64,000 nucleotides of DNA. Origin: CALVGQ01 sp031551965 (lineage in GTDB: Bacteria; Bacillota_I; Bacilli_A; Erysipelotrichales; Erysipelotrichaceae). The notes beneath the pieces were generated by a model. The model was not told the DNA's origin. It ran no database searches and was given only the letters and a program-made list of their open reading frames with translations. Positions 7,209 to 16,414 of the stretch are shown piece by piece; the stretch's first letter is position 1, and every line of letters begins with the position of its first letter. Location of the stretch: contig JAVBMW010000015.1 in the NCBI GenBank assembly GCA_031551965.1, forward strand, positions 62,001 through 126,000, read 5' to 3'. The position numbers and the translations under genes were made by a program.

Positions 7209-7607
7209 ATGACAGGTACTATTAAGATTTTTGGAATCATCATTTTATGTATTTTATGTAGTGCATTGATTATGAACTATGGAACAGCAATTGTAAATGA
7301 GGAAAATATCTATGAGTCAACAAGAACTACGCAATTGAGTGTGATCGCAGATTCATTGAATCTAGGTGATTTTAGAATCAATGAGAAACTAAGTATTGAG
7401 CGTGGACAAACAATAGAGAACTGGATGAAAAGTTTTAATGAAAACAATGATTTAGATTATATGTTAGTAATTGAAATCATTGATATTTTAGAATATCCAG
7501 CTTCAATTGCGGTGCGTGTTAAAGGATATTCTAAAATAAATATGCAACAAAAAGATTTATTACTGGACTATAAAAATATAGTTTTGTTAGAAAAATGGGA
7601 GAAGTAA
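7209..7607 (+). CDS. Tad-locus pseudopilin-like membrane protein
   Basis: 132 residues with one N-terminal membrane helix (IFGIIILCILCSALIMNYG) followed by a soluble alpha/beta domain. This is the layout of TadE/TadF-like minor pilins. No good ribosome site precedes the ATG, so translation may depend on the upstream hairpin or on readthrough from the pilin gene. It is one base from the CpaB-like gene. It resembles in architecture the 117-residue protein at 11103, so there may be two minor subunits. Confidence 0.5.
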   Translation: MTGTIKIFGIIILCILCSALIMNYGTAIVNEENIYESTRTTQLSVIADSLNLGDFRINEKLSIERGQTIENWMKSFNENNDLDYMLVIEIIDILEYPASIAVRVKGYSKINMQQKDLLLDYKNIVLLEKWEK

Positions 7608-7608
7608 T

Positions 7609-8415
7609 ATGAACAAAACAAAAGAAAAAAAGAAAATACAAATAAACAAAATAAGTAAAAACCACAAAGTGATCATTACTTTTGTTATAACGATGTTATT
7701 GGCATTTTTATGTTATAACGCTTTTAATTTGATTTTGGCACAAGAAACAAAGTTAATACAAGTTCCAGTTGCCACTCATAAAATTAGTTCGGGAACAATG
7801 ATAACGGAAGAAGATATTCGTTATATAGAAGTACCACAACATATTTTGATTCAACCAATTTATAAAGAAGAAACTTCATTGATTGGTCAATTCGTAGACA
7901 ACTATAATTCGATTGCCGAAGGATCATTGTTCTATAAAGATTTGATTGTTTCAGAACAAACTTATCATAATGCAAATTTATTTAATTTAAAAGAAAATGA
8001 AAATGCAATTTCAATAGATGTTGATATTAAATCTTCATATGCGAATTCTGTTCATCCAGGACATATGATTGATCTTTACTATTTGGGAAAGGCTCGATCA
8101 AACTATTCAATTGATTCGCAAATCATTTATGGGAAATTAGTAAGTTCAGCTCGAGTTATTGCAGTGAAAGATTCGAAAGGTAAAAATATTTCTGAATCTA
8201 CGGAAGCTACTGCAGTGATCGTGGTTGCTTTAGTGCAAGAAGATGCTCATTTAATTGAAGTATCAAAGGCATTAGGCAGTGTTATACCTATTATTTCTTA
8301 TGATAATTTGAATCAAGAGGCAGGTACAAATGATTACTACGATATGGATAAGCTGAAAAATATTATTTTAGGCAATTCATTTGATGTCACTTTAATATCC
8401 AATGAGGAACAATGA
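7609..8415 (+). CDS. cpaB: CpaB/RcpC-like SAF-domain pilus assembly protein
   Basis: 268 residues: Lys-rich cytoplasmic head, one membrane helix (VIITFVITMLLAFLCYNAF) and an extracytoplasmic SAF domain (VPVATHKISSGTMITEEDIRY) followed by the beta-rich region typical of CpaB. In Tad systems CpaB links assembly machinery to the envelope; here, without an outer membrane, it would sit at the outer face of the plasma membrane. Its end overlaps the region holding the next gene's ribosome site. Confidence 0.8.
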   Translation: MNKTKEKKKIQINKISKNHKVIITFVITMLLAFLCYNAFNLILAQETKLIQVPVATHKISSGTMITEEDIRYIEVPQHILIQPIYKEETSLIGQFVDNYNSIAEGSLFYKDLIVSEQTYHNANLFNLKENENAISIDVDIKSSYANSVHPGHMIDLYYLGKARSNYSIDSQIIYGKLVSSARVIAVKDSKGKNISESTEATAVIVVALVQEDAHLIEVSKALGSVIPIISYDNLNQEAGTNDYYDMDKLKNIILGNSFDVTLISNEEQ

Positions 8416-8416
8416 T

Positions 8417-9421
8417 ATGAGCCAACTTTCATATTTTGATAAAGTTGACTTTAGACAACTGCAACGTTATTTAGATGATGAAGATACAACTGATGTTTGT
8501 GTTAAAAACAAAGGCGAAATATGGATTACAAGCAATTCTAAAGGACATTATCGTCTAAATGAAACAATTACTAAAGAAGAAGTCGAAAGAATAATTTATC
8601 AAGTTGCAAACAAAATGAAAAAGGAATTCAATGCATTCAATCCTAACTTAGAAGGAGACATTGTAGGCGAAAAAGTTGATTATCGCATTGCCTGTGTTCA
8701 TCAAGAATTGGCGGCATTAGGAAATACAATCGCAATACGTAAGATTCGTAAAATTCAATTTTTATCGTATGACAAATTAGTAAAAATGGAATATATTACA
8801 AAAGAAGCCCTAGATTTTTTAATTGAAGCAGTAAAACGAAAAGCCAACATTTTAATAATAGGGGAAACAGGTTCAGGTAAAACTGAGTTGTTAAAATTTC
8901 TATCGATGTATATTGATCATGATGATGTTGTGGTTACGATTGAAGACTCTTTAGAGTTTAATATAAATCAAATCAACCCCAATTTGAGCTGTACATCATT
9001 TCGTATTAAAAATGGATTCAATTATTCAAAAATCATTGCTATGGCATTAAGACTTAATGTTCAAAGAATTTTATTGCAAGAAGCAAGGTCAGTGGAAGTA
9101 AATGATTTACTGGATGCAATGAGTACAGGTCATAATGTCATGACAACAATGCATGCAAAGGATGCAAGTGCTGTACCGATTCGCATTAAACAAATGTTGA
9201 AAAATGAAAATGAAAATTTCGAGTCTTTAAAAACAAGAATTTATTCTTTAATTGATTATGTTATAACGATAAAAAAAGAAACGAGTGGAAAAGGAATTAA
9301 AAGATATGTAGATGATATCACTCAATTCAATTATGATCCTGAAATTAATAGTACAAGTGAAATATTGATTTATAAGAAGGACCACACAATTAAAAAAAGT
9401 AGAAAGAAAGTAAAGGAATAA
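8417..9421 (+). CDS. cpaF: CpaF/TadA-type secretion ATPase
   Basis: 334 residues from ATG 8417, chosen because GAGGA (8404-8408) lies 8 nt upstream; an earlier in-frame ATG at 8402 has no ribosome site. Walker A is GETGSGKT; the Walker B/Glu region is RILLQEARS, followed by MSTGHNVMTTMHA, the hallmark of VirB11/CpaF hexameric ATPases. It powers pilus assembly from the cytoplasm. It is shorter than typical CpaF (about 400-450), lacking most of the N-terminal extension. The GE of the usual VGEVRG motif reads QEARS here. Confidence 0.9.
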   Translation: MSQLSYFDKVDFRQLQRYLDDEDTTDVCVKNKGEIWITSNSKGHYRLNETITKEEVERIIYQVANKMKKEFNAFNPNLEGDIVGEKVDYRIACVHQELAALGNTIAIRKIRKIQFLSYDKLVKMEYITKEALDFLIEAVKRKANILIIGETGSGKTELLKFLSMYIDHDDVVVTIEDSLEFNINQINPNLSCTSFRIKNGFNYSKIIAMALRLNVQRILLQEARSVEVNDLLDAMSTGHNVMTTMHAKDASAVPIRIKQMLKNENENFESLKTRIYSLIDYVITIKKETSGKGIKRYVDDITQFNYDPEINSTSEILIYKKDHTIKKSRKKVKE

Positions 9422-9425
9422 TTTT

Positions 9426-10307
9426 ATGAGAAGCTTAATATTTTGGGCAATATTTTTATACTTTATTCTTTTAATCTTTTTACATTCAAATATTTTTACA
9501 GTTGAGAATTTGATAAATGATGAATGGGTGTTAAATCTACGAAATGTAAGTTACTTTGGTATGATCTTAAAAATTAAAGAATTGGGATATGACTATTCAC
9601 TATTTCAGTATGCTTTTGAATCAAGTATTTTGTCGTGTGTGTTAGGAATATTGGCTTATATGACGACGAAATCAATTGCATTAAGTTTAGTCCTCGTTTT
9701 GATAAGTACTTTTTTATTACCTTATTATCATTTCTTAGCAACAGAATCGTTATATAAGTATAAAATTGAACAAGATTTGTTTCTGTATGTAACTAGCTCA
9801 CTTGTTTATTTAAGAGAAGATACTCTTACATCACTAGAAATCATGATGAATTGTTTATCAAGTCTATCTAGTATTGTTCAAACCGATTTACAGAAAACGT
9901 TAAATTTTATATCTTCTACTAGTCAATTTGAAGAAGGTTTGGATATGTTTGAAAAGAAATATTGTCATTCAATTGTCAAGAATTTACATATAATTTTAAA
10001 AGCTAAGTACAACGAAGGAGCTTTAAATTTATCATTGTATGAATATTTATATGATAATGTAGAAAGTTATGAATTACTCAATTCAGAGTTCATTAAAAAA
10101 AGCAAAGCGAATCGAAGTTTGTTTTATTTTATGATCCTTCTAGAGTTTTTGGCAATATATTTAGTTGTAAATGTATTTGGAAATTCTCAGTTCATAAATT
10201 TAGAATCAACATTTTTTAAAATGGTTATTTTTATTTACTATTTATTAAATATAATCACAGTTTTATTTTATGAGGGTTGGTGTAGAAATCATCTTCAGAC
10301 AGAATAG
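9426..10307 (+). CDS. tadB: TadB-like inner-membrane platform protein
   Basis: 293 residues with hydrophobic segments near the N-terminus, at about 75-110 (ILSCVLGILAYM … LVLVLISTFLLPYY) and two near the C-terminus (FYFMILLEFLAIYLVV; VIFIYYLLNIITVLFY), flanking a helical cytoplasmic domain. This is the layout of T2SF-type Tad platform proteins. It is divergent, and the family call leans on position between CpaF and a second T2SF-like gene. Confidence 0.65.
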   Translation: MRSLIFWAIFLYFILLIFLHSNIFTVENLINDEWVLNLRNVSYFGMILKIKELGYDYSLFQYAFESSILSCVLGILAYMTTKSIALSLVLVLISTFLLPYYHFLATESLYKYKIEQDLFLYVTSSLVYLREDTLTSLEIMMNCLSSLSSIVQTDLQKTLNFISSTSQFEEGLDMFEKKYCHSIVKNLHIILKAKYNEGALNLSLYEYLYDNVESYELLNSEFIKKSKANRSLFYFMILLEFLAIYLVVNVFGNSQFINLESTFFKMVIFIYYLLNIITVLFYEGWCRNHLQTE

Positions 10308-10316
10308 GAGAATTTT

Positions 10317-11090
10317 ATGTTAAGTCAAATTCCTGGTTTTAATTTTATGTTTTACAGTATTTTCCTTTTTTACTATTTTTTTGTATTAAATAGTAAAGAG
10401 GATTGGAGTGGATTTATTGATTCGATAATTGAAAAGAATTATCGTTTTATGTTAGAAAATATGAATTTAAAGGTAGATATATCCAAAAGAGCTTTGATTT
10501 CTGTTTGTATAAGTTTACTTTATATGATTTTAAAAAGAAATCAGTTTGATCTTATTGAAGTAATAAAATCTGTGTTACTTGCTATGATTATTTGGAAAAT
10601 CCAATATTATTATGTTTATCAAAAATATCAAAAAAATCTTAAAGAAGCACAGATTATGTTCCCAAGTTATTTAAACAATTTAGCAATTTTGATCCAACAA
10701 AATCCAGTGCCAATAGCTTTAGCTAAATCGATCGATAATGCTCCAAGTATATTTGTGTCTGAACTAAAATGCTTAGTTAATGAGATTCACGAAGGCAAGA
10801 AAAAAGGGCTCGTTCCTTATTTGGAGTTTGCTAATAAATTTAAGCAAGTTGAAGATTTGAATAGAATTATGAAGACTCTATATAATGTTTCAGCAACGAC
10901 AATTGATAAAGATAAAATTATTACATCTACAACTAAAATGGCAAATGAAAAAATATCGATTGCTAGAAAGATAAACTTTGATAATAAGCTTGATCAACAA
11001 GCGTTGTTTACTTGGATAGGATTTATTTGGATTGGTTTTGTCATTATTTCAATGTTTTTAGCGATCAATATAAATGGAATCGGATTTTAG
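10317..11090 (+). CDS. tadC: TadC-like inner-membrane platform protein
   Basis: 257 residues: N-terminal membrane segments (FYSIFLFYYFFVL; ISVCISLLYMIL; SVLLAMIIWKIQYYYV), a helical T2SF-like domain (MFPSYLNNLAILIQQNPVPIA…) and a final membrane helix (WIGFIWIGFVIISMFLAI). The pair TadB-TadC forms the platform on which the ATPase acts. The start follows AGGAGAATTTT, 9 nt after the previous stop. Confidence 0.65.
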   Translation: MLSQIPGFNFMFYSIFLFYYFFVLNSKEDWSGFIDSIIEKNYRFMLENMNLKVDISKRALISVCISLLYMILKRNQFDLIEVIKSVLLAMIIWKIQYYYVYQKYQKNLKEAQIMFPSYLNNLAILIQQNPVPIALAKSIDNAPSIFVSELKCLVNEIHEGKKKGLVPYLEFANKFKQVEDLNRIMKTLYNVSATTIDKDKIITSTTKMANEKISIARKINFDNKLDQQALFTWIGFIWIGFVIISMFLAININGIGF

Positions 11091-11102
11091 GAGGATTAAG
11101 TT

Positions 11103-11456
11103 ATGAAAGCTGTTATACAAATATGGGGAATGCTGATTGTATTTATGATCATTGTTTTTTGTATTCCGCAACTGATGGTTTTTAGTGTAAGCTATCGGCA
11201 ATGTTCAAGTATCGCAACGGGTGTTGTAGAATTGATAGAAACTCACGAAGGAATAACGGAAACTAATCAGGCACATCAAAAAATTGCTCAAATTCAAAAT
11301 GAATATTTAAATTTTGATATTGCTTATAAAAAAGAAAATCTAGCGAATCACCAAAACAAATATCGAATCATTGTAACTAAAGTAGTTAAACTATTCGGCT
11401 CAAACATTGAAATGAAAGTTACTTCGGATAAACAGACGAAACGGGTCATGTATTAG
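11103..11456 (+). CDS. TadE-like minor pilin or pseudopilin
   Basis: 117 residues with one N-terminal helix (IWGMLIVFMIIVFCIPQLMVF) and a soluble domain. It parallels the 132-residue protein at 7209. Ribosome site AGGAGGATTAAGTT. It lies between TadC and the large secreted protein, as TadE/F-type genes do. No canonical TadE signature is certain. Confidence 0.5.
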   Translation: MKAVIQIWGMLIVFMIIVFCIPQLMVFSVSYRQCSSIATGVVELIETHEGITETNQAHQKIAQIQNEYLNFDIAYKKENLANHQNKYRIIVTKVVKLFGSNIEMKVTSDKQTKRVMY

Positions 11457-11464
11457 GAGGGCAA

Positions 11465-14134
11465 ATGAAAAAAAGATTAATTGTTTTATTGTCATCCATT
11501 TTTTTTCTCTTGAGTGTTACTGGTATTTCAAGTGAAAATGGATGTACATATATTGAGTATTATTCAGAAAAATCTTGGGTCAAGCATGAAAATTTAATAG
11601 ATATACAATTTAGTAACAAAGAAGAAGCGTTCGTAAATTCACATGGGTTGAGTGTCTCCATTCATGCCTTTGGGCCATTGGGATATCCAAAAAGAACATC
11701 TTATGCAAATATAAATGGATCAACAGATTATGTTGAAACATCGGATGGAAGTTCTCAATATTTTCAAATTTTCTTTGGAAAATCGATTCAAATTAAAAAA
11801 GTTACTATGAAAATGTTTGCGACAAAGAAAGATGGAACACTTGCTTCATTTAAAATATATGAAAATTCAAGCTATAGTGCAAAAGATGGATTTATTTATA
11901 GCAAATTGCTGTATAGTTCAAAAGGTTCAAAACAACCAATAGTCATCTACTTGTCTACAACTGATACAAAGAACCTGATGATTCAGTTTGATGACCCCAA
12001 AGAAATTGCATCCTATACATTATCATATTTTCAAATTGATGAGTATTTATCATATGATCATGTTTCTTGGACACGCAACTATATCGCGAATACAGATATT
12101 TCTTATCAACAAGTTTGTTATAGTGGAGGTCAATTTACACCAAATGGAAGTAGTTGGCAAAAAACTGCTAGTACAAATTTCTATGCAAATGCTATTTCTA
12201 TATTTGATTATACACCTCAGTTGTATTCAGTTGCCACAACGAATGATTGGAATAAATTAAGTTCATTCAAAAGTGGTTCAAATCCTGGAAATTCATTTAT
12301 ATATTATGATACTGCTGCCTCGTCTAAAATAACGAGTTGGACTTGTGTCAACAATATGTGCTATGCAAAACAAAATAATAATGATTTTATTTATTTTGAT
12401 AATAATACCAAAGCAGCGAAATACATAGCTTCTCAAGTACATTGGATCCCAAATGGAAATGAATCATATTCTTCATGGGGATGGGGATCGTATAATACGG
12501 TATGGTGTGCAGATACTACAGGAAAATACGGTCTATCCTATTGTCAAAAAGAATCTGGTCATCATTCAATTGAACGGTATAATACATTTGATATCATCGC
12601 ACAGTATTATCATGCAATTCCAAACGGAAATCAAAAGATAGCTTCTACAAAATATAGCTTGATCACAGTAAATTCTAGCGGTACTCAATTATCGGAAAAA
12701 GTTTTAAAGACAGTAAATGGTGATGAGACAAAAGAAATATTTACCTTTGATCAGACAGGATATTTTAAAATCAAAGCGATAATTACAGATGTTAATGGAA
12801 ATCAAGTCACTAAAATATCGAATGTATTTAAAATCGATCAAACACTTCCAACTGCGAATTTTAAAATGTTGGAAACAATGGATGATTATTTAAAAGTACG
12901 TATTACGCCAGTTGATGAACATTCAGGTATTGCACAATATCGTTATAGCATTTCTCTAGACGAAGGAAAAACGTATAGTGGATATAGTGAATGGTGTAAA
13001 AGTCCAACACTTGATCTCATATTGAATCAACCCGGTAAAATCATAATCAAAGTAGAACTGTATGATTTAGTGGGAAACTCTAACATAGTAAAAAGCGAAG
13101 TATATATTTTAGATAAAAGCCAAGCTGTTTGTAGAGATTTGATTGCACCTGTATATACGAAATATGATGAATCAAATTTATACTTAACGGTTGAGTGCGC
13201 AGATTGTACTGAAAGTACTAAAATCGAAGTATTTCAAGATAATCAACTGATTAGAACTGAAAATGAATTGATTTTAGATACTAAACATTTTGTCTTTAAT
13301 TATGAACCTAATAAAAGTCAAACTTCTCTTAAAGTTGTAGTAAGTTTACCGATCTTGAATAGAAAAAGTGAACTATCCTTAGTTGCATATGAAAAAAGTT
13401 ATATACATTTAGAATCAGCCTTAAAAAGCATTACTTTTAATGAAATTGTAGCTTCTGCTATTTCACAAGGTTCACCTCAAAAAAATTTAAAAGAAACGAT
13501 TATTTTAAATTTACTGAATACTCAAGATACTTATTACGCTGGAGAAGCAATCAAGACTTATATAGAGTTGAATTATCAAAATGAGTGTAGTTCAATTGAG
13601 AATGGATTGTGTCAGTCATTGATCATTAATTCACTTTCGGATCAAAACCTAGATTTTACTTATGGAAGTGCGAATGCAAGTTTTGAAGATGGTGTTGACG
13701 AACTTAGAAGTACTTATTTGCTGAATCAATTATTTGTAGTACCTTTAACTTATAATCAATCAAAGGCAACATATCAATTGCCAGATTTCTTAGTGGCGAA
13801 AAAGTCTGGTAAAGTTTATTCGAAAGAAGAAAGACTTGGTTCTAGTGAAGATTTATTGGAAGCTGACAATTCATGGTTTACTGATCTTTATGCAGATAAA
13901 AAACAGTATCATTATTTCTATAGTGGTGAAGGAATTGGAGTAAATCAACTTTCTTGGAAGTTTAATCAAATTTATGAAATCGACAGACAAATTCAAGATA
14001 TGTATAAAATACGTTTTTTGGATGAATCAAATCCTTTTCCAAATGGAGCAGGTTCAAATCAACAAATTCTTGAAACATGGTTGAAGAGTTTAAACTTTGA
14101 ACAATCAAGTTATAGTTTTACATCAATAAAATAG
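11465..14134 (+). CDS. Large secreted protein of the Tad locus, putative pilus-associated adhesin
   Basis: 889 residues with a signal peptide (MKKRLIVLLSSIFFLLSVTGISS). The N-terminal part (about 40-230) is beta-rich and jelly-roll-like (YVETSDGSSQYFQIFFGK); residues about 450-560 contain two Ig-like segments of the kind VTDVNGN…KIDQTLPTANF and YDLVGNSN. The C-terminal third is helical/mixed without repeats. No sortase motif or membrane anchor is present at the end. Its start lies 8 nt after the previous stop behind AGGAGGGCAA, so it is an integral operon member. The likely role is pilus tip or surface adhesin; no family match is claimed. Confidence 0.6.
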   Translation: MKKRLIVLLSSIFFLLSVTGISSENGCTYIEYYSEKSWVKHENLIDIQFSNKEEAFVNSHGLSVSIHAFGPLGYPKRTSYANINGSTDYVETSDGSSQYFQIFFGKSIQIKKVTMKMFATKKDGTLASFKIYENSSYSAKDGFIYSKLLYSSKGSKQPIVIYLSTTDTKNLMIQFDDPKEIASYTLSYFQIDEYLSYDHVSWTRNYIANTDISYQQVCYSGGQFTPNGSSWQKTASTNFYANAISIFDYTPQLYSVATTNDWNKLSSFKSGSNPGNSFIYYDTAASSKITSWTCVNNMCYAKQNNNDFIYFDNNTKAAKYIASQVHWIPNGNESYSSWGWGSYNTVWCADTTGKYGLSYCQKESGHHSIERYNTFDIIAQYYHAIPNGNQKIASTKYSLITVNSSGTQLSEKVLKTVNGDETKEIFTFDQTGYFKIKAIITDVNGNQVTKISNVFKIDQTLPTANFKMLETMDDYLKVRITPVDEHSGIAQYRYSISLDEGKTYSGYSEWCKSPTLDLILNQPGKIIIKVELYDLVGNSNIVKSEVYILDKSQAVCRDLIAPVYTKYDESNLYLTVECADCTESTKIEVFQDNQLIRTENELILDTKHFVFNYEPNKSQTSLKVVVSLPILNRKSELSLVAYEKSYIHLESALKSITFNEIVASAISQGSPQKNLKETIILNLLNTQDTYYAGEAIKTYIELNYQNECSSIENGLCQSLIINSLSDQNLDFTYGSANASFEDGVDELRSTYLLNQLFVVPLTYNQSKATYQLPDFLVAKKSGKVYSKEERLGSSEDLLEADNSWFTDLYADKKQYHYFYSGEGIGVNQLSWKFNQIYEIDRQIQDMYKIRFLDESNPFPNGAGSNQQILETWLKSLNFEQSSYSFTSIK

Positions 14135-14154
14135 ACGTCAATTGACGTCTTTTT
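14133..14154 (+). terminator. Terminator of the Tad operon
   Basis: AGACGTC (14133-14139) pairs with GACGTCT (14144-14150) around AATT, followed by T4. The stem overlaps the stop codon. Confidence 0.85.
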
Positions 14155-14166
14155 GCTTCAAAACTA

Positions 14167-14194
14167 TTACATCCTTAGACATTTCGTGTATACT
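14167..14194 (+). promoter_or_regulatory. Promoter of the HAD/CYTH-like operon
   Basis: TTACAT and TATACT are separated by 16 bases, 28 bases before the ATG at 14223. Confidence 0.5.
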
Positions 14195-14222
14195 TAATAG
14201 GTACATGGTCAGGGGGATGGAA

Positions 14223-15035
14223 ATGATTAAATTACTTGTTTCTGATATGGATGGTACTATGTTGAACTCTACACCAAAACTTTCCGAAAGAAATATCCAA
14301 GCGGTAAAATTGATTCAAGAAAGGGGAGTAAAAGTTGCACTTGCATCAGGCAGAGGAGTTAATAATTTAGCAGAATATGCTCAGGAGTTAGAACTAAATA
14401 AGCATGATGGTTTTTTGATAGGAAGTAATGGTCAGGAGATTTACTCTTATAAAACTAATCAATGTGAACGTAAGGCAAAAATACCAGTAGAAATTGTAAA
14501 AAAAATAGTGAACTACGCTTTAGATAATAAACTTGCGATCAGTGGAAACAGCTCAGACAATAACAAAAGTTATTATTATCGACCTGAAGGTAGCCTCAGT
14601 GTATTATTTAAAGATGTACAAATGATCAACTTTGATGAAAATACGATGTTTTTTTCAGATGAGGTCGATTTAGATAAAATGGGTTTAAATTTGTACAATG
14701 GTTTTGACGCAAATCAAGCTTATGATGATTTAAAAGAAATAATCCAAGGACAGGCAGAAGTATACCAAGTAAGTAATGTTAGAATTGAATTTTGCGGTCC
14801 AAATATAAATAAAGTAAATGCAGTTGATCAAATTGTAGAACTTTTAGGATTTGAAGATGATGAAGTCTTAGTACTTGGAGATGGGTTTAATGACATCAAA
14901 ATGTTAAAGAAATATCCAAATTCTGTAGCAATGGCAAATGCCTTTAAAGAAGTTAAAGAAGCTGCTCATTATATTACTGCCTCAAATAATGATCATGGAG
15001 TTGCGTTAGCGATAGAAAAATTCATTGGAGATTAA
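14223..15035 (+). CDS. Cof-type HAD-superfamily phosphatase
   Basis: 270 residues from ATG 14223, which follows AGGGGG at 14211; longer upstream starts lie within the promoter. HAD motif I is LLVSDMDGTML (nucleophile and acid Asp), motif II is ALASGRG, motif III is the Lys in KVNAVDQI, and motif IV is VLVLGDGFNDIKML. This is the Cof/YidA class (C2 cap) that hydrolyses sugar phosphates, FMN or pyridoxal phosphate. The substrate cannot be read from sequence. The next gene starts 3 nt after the stop. Confidence 0.9.
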   Translation: MIKLLVSDMDGTMLNSTPKLSERNIQAVKLIQERGVKVALASGRGVNNLAEYAQELELNKHDGFLIGSNGQEIYSYKTNQCERKAKIPVEIVKKIVNYALDNKLAISGNSSDNNKSYYYRPEGSLSVLFKDVQMINFDENTMFFSDEVDLDKMGLNLYNGFDANQAYDDLKEIIQGQAEVYQVSNVRIEFCGPNINKVNAVDQIVELLGFEDDEVLVLGDGFNDIKMLKKYPNSVAMANAFKEVKEAAHYITASNNDHGVALAIEKFIGD

Positions 15036-15038
15036 TCA

Positions 15039-15620
15039 ATGCAAAAATTTGAAAATGAAGTAACAGTTAAAGTTAATTGTGATTATAAAACATTAGATCA
15101 AGATTTACTGAAAATGAATTTTAAAATTGTTAAGCAATTTCTCGTTCATGATTTCTATTATGCAAAAAAAGATACTGATTTTCGAAACTGCGACCCTTAT
15201 CAGTTGTTTAATGACAGTATGATTGTTCGTGAAATGGTAGGAATGCAAAAAGAGATCATTCATAAATACAAAGAATATGACCAGAACAAAAATATTATCA
15301 ACCAAGTAAAAACTGCTTGTACTATTGAGTCGATGGATGATGGAAAAAAACTTCTAGAAGCGATGGGATACGAGCTATTCTTAACAATTGATGATCAATG
15401 TTATGTCTATTCCAATGAGGATATTGAATTAATAGTACAAGTAATTGAAGAAGATGAAATCTACATAGAACTTGAGGATATTCCTCGTCATACTCACCGT
15501 GTATATCAAAATATTGATCAAATGATTATAGCAATGAATGAGGTAAAAATTGATTTTGATCATTCTGATTATTTTGTAAAAAAACAGATCATAGCATTTA
15601 AATCAAAATATCAAAATTAG
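15039..15620 (+). CDS. CYTH-like domain protein
   Basis: 193 residues. The arrangement of charged strands resembles the CYTH/triphosphate tunnel fold: N-terminal ENEVTVKV (degenerate form of the ExExK signature), VHDFYYA, SMIVREM, IIHKYKEYD, then YELFLTIDD, ELIVQVIEED and IYIELEDI. CYTH proteins act on triphosphates (thiamine triphosphate, polyphosphate, cyclic AMP synthesis). The imperfect signature leaves activity uncertain. Co-transcribed with the HAD phosphatase. Confidence 0.6.
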   Translation: MQKFENEVTVKVNCDYKTLDQDLLKMNFKIVKQFLVHDFYYAKKDTDFRNCDPYQLFNDSMIVREMVGMQKEIIHKYKEYDQNKNIINQVKTACTIESMDDGKKLLEAMGYELFLTIDDQCYVYSNEDIELIVQVIEEDEIYIELEDIPRHTHRVYQNIDQMIIAMNEVKIDFDHSDYFVKKQIIAFKSKYQN

Positions 15621-15643
15621 GACAGTCAAATTGTCCTTTTTTT
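15619..15643 (+). terminator. Terminator after the CYTH-like gene
   Basis: AGGACA pairs with TGTCCT and is followed by T7. It overlaps the TAG stop. Confidence 0.85.
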
Positions 15644-15697
15644 ATGATTAATTCTAATCTTGATACTAAGGCTATAACATAATGAATATACTTTACT

Positions 15698-16414
15698 ATG
15701 AAAAAAGAATTTTTAAAGATACACAGCTATGGAAATGATTTTGTGTTAATGAAAGGAGACCCAATCGAGAAATCAAAGATTCAAATGATATGTGATCGAC
15801 ATTATGGAATAGGAGCTGATGGAATGATATTTATCCAGGAAAATCCTCTTACGATGATGATCTTTAATCAAGATGGTAGTTTGGCTTCAATGTGTGGAAA
15901 TGGACTTCGTTGTTTTATCGATGCATGTTACCGATATCGACTAGTCGATTTTAACGGTTACATCCAGACAATTGCACAAAGAATACAATTTGAAATTATC
16001 AAAACTTCACCGTTTCTCACTGGATATAGTCTTGAAGTTTTAAAAGTTAATAAAAAAGATGACTACTATTTCATTTTTATAGGAACAGAGCATTGTATTT
16101 GTTTTGAAGATTTCAACCTTGAAAGAGCGCAAGAGCTCAGTGAACGATATTATGTGAATGTCGATTTTGTAACGGTAATAGACCGGGAAACGATTAAAGT
16201 AAAGACATATGAAAAAGGAGTAGGTGTCACATTAGCTTGTGGAACAGGTGCATGTGCTAGCGCTTATGTAACCCATATGTTAAAACTTTGCAAATCAATC
16301 ATCAATGTCGAATTTGATAGTGGCAGTGTTTTGTGTAAAATAACTGATGAAAGTGTTTGGACGCAAGGATTTTCAAATTTTGTGTATGAAGGAGTGATCG
16401 AAATTGAAAACTGA
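15698..16414 (+). CDS. dapF: Diaminopimelate epimerase
   Basis: 238 residues. It interconverts LL- and meso-diaminopimelate in lysine and peptidoglycan synthesis. The start region FLKIHSYGNDF matches the family start. Both catalytic cysteines are present: SMCGNGLRC and LACGTGACA. It is shorter than usual (about 270-280) because loops between strands are reduced. There is no ribosome site before the ATG; TATACT lies 6 nt upstream, so the mRNA may be leaderless. Its last 11 bases overlap dapH, indicating coupled expression. Confidence 0.92.
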   Translation: MKKEFLKIHSYGNDFVLMKGDPIEKSKIQMICDRHYGIGADGMIFIQENPLTMMIFNQDGSLASMCGNGLRCFIDACYRYRLVDFNGYIQTIAQRIQFEIIKTSPFLTGYSLEVLKVNKKDDYYFIFIGTEHCICFEDFNLERAQELSERYYVNVDFVTVIDRETIKVKTYEKGVGVTLACGTGACASAYVTHMLKLCKSIINVEFDSGSVLCKITDESVWTQGFSNFVYEGVIEIEN

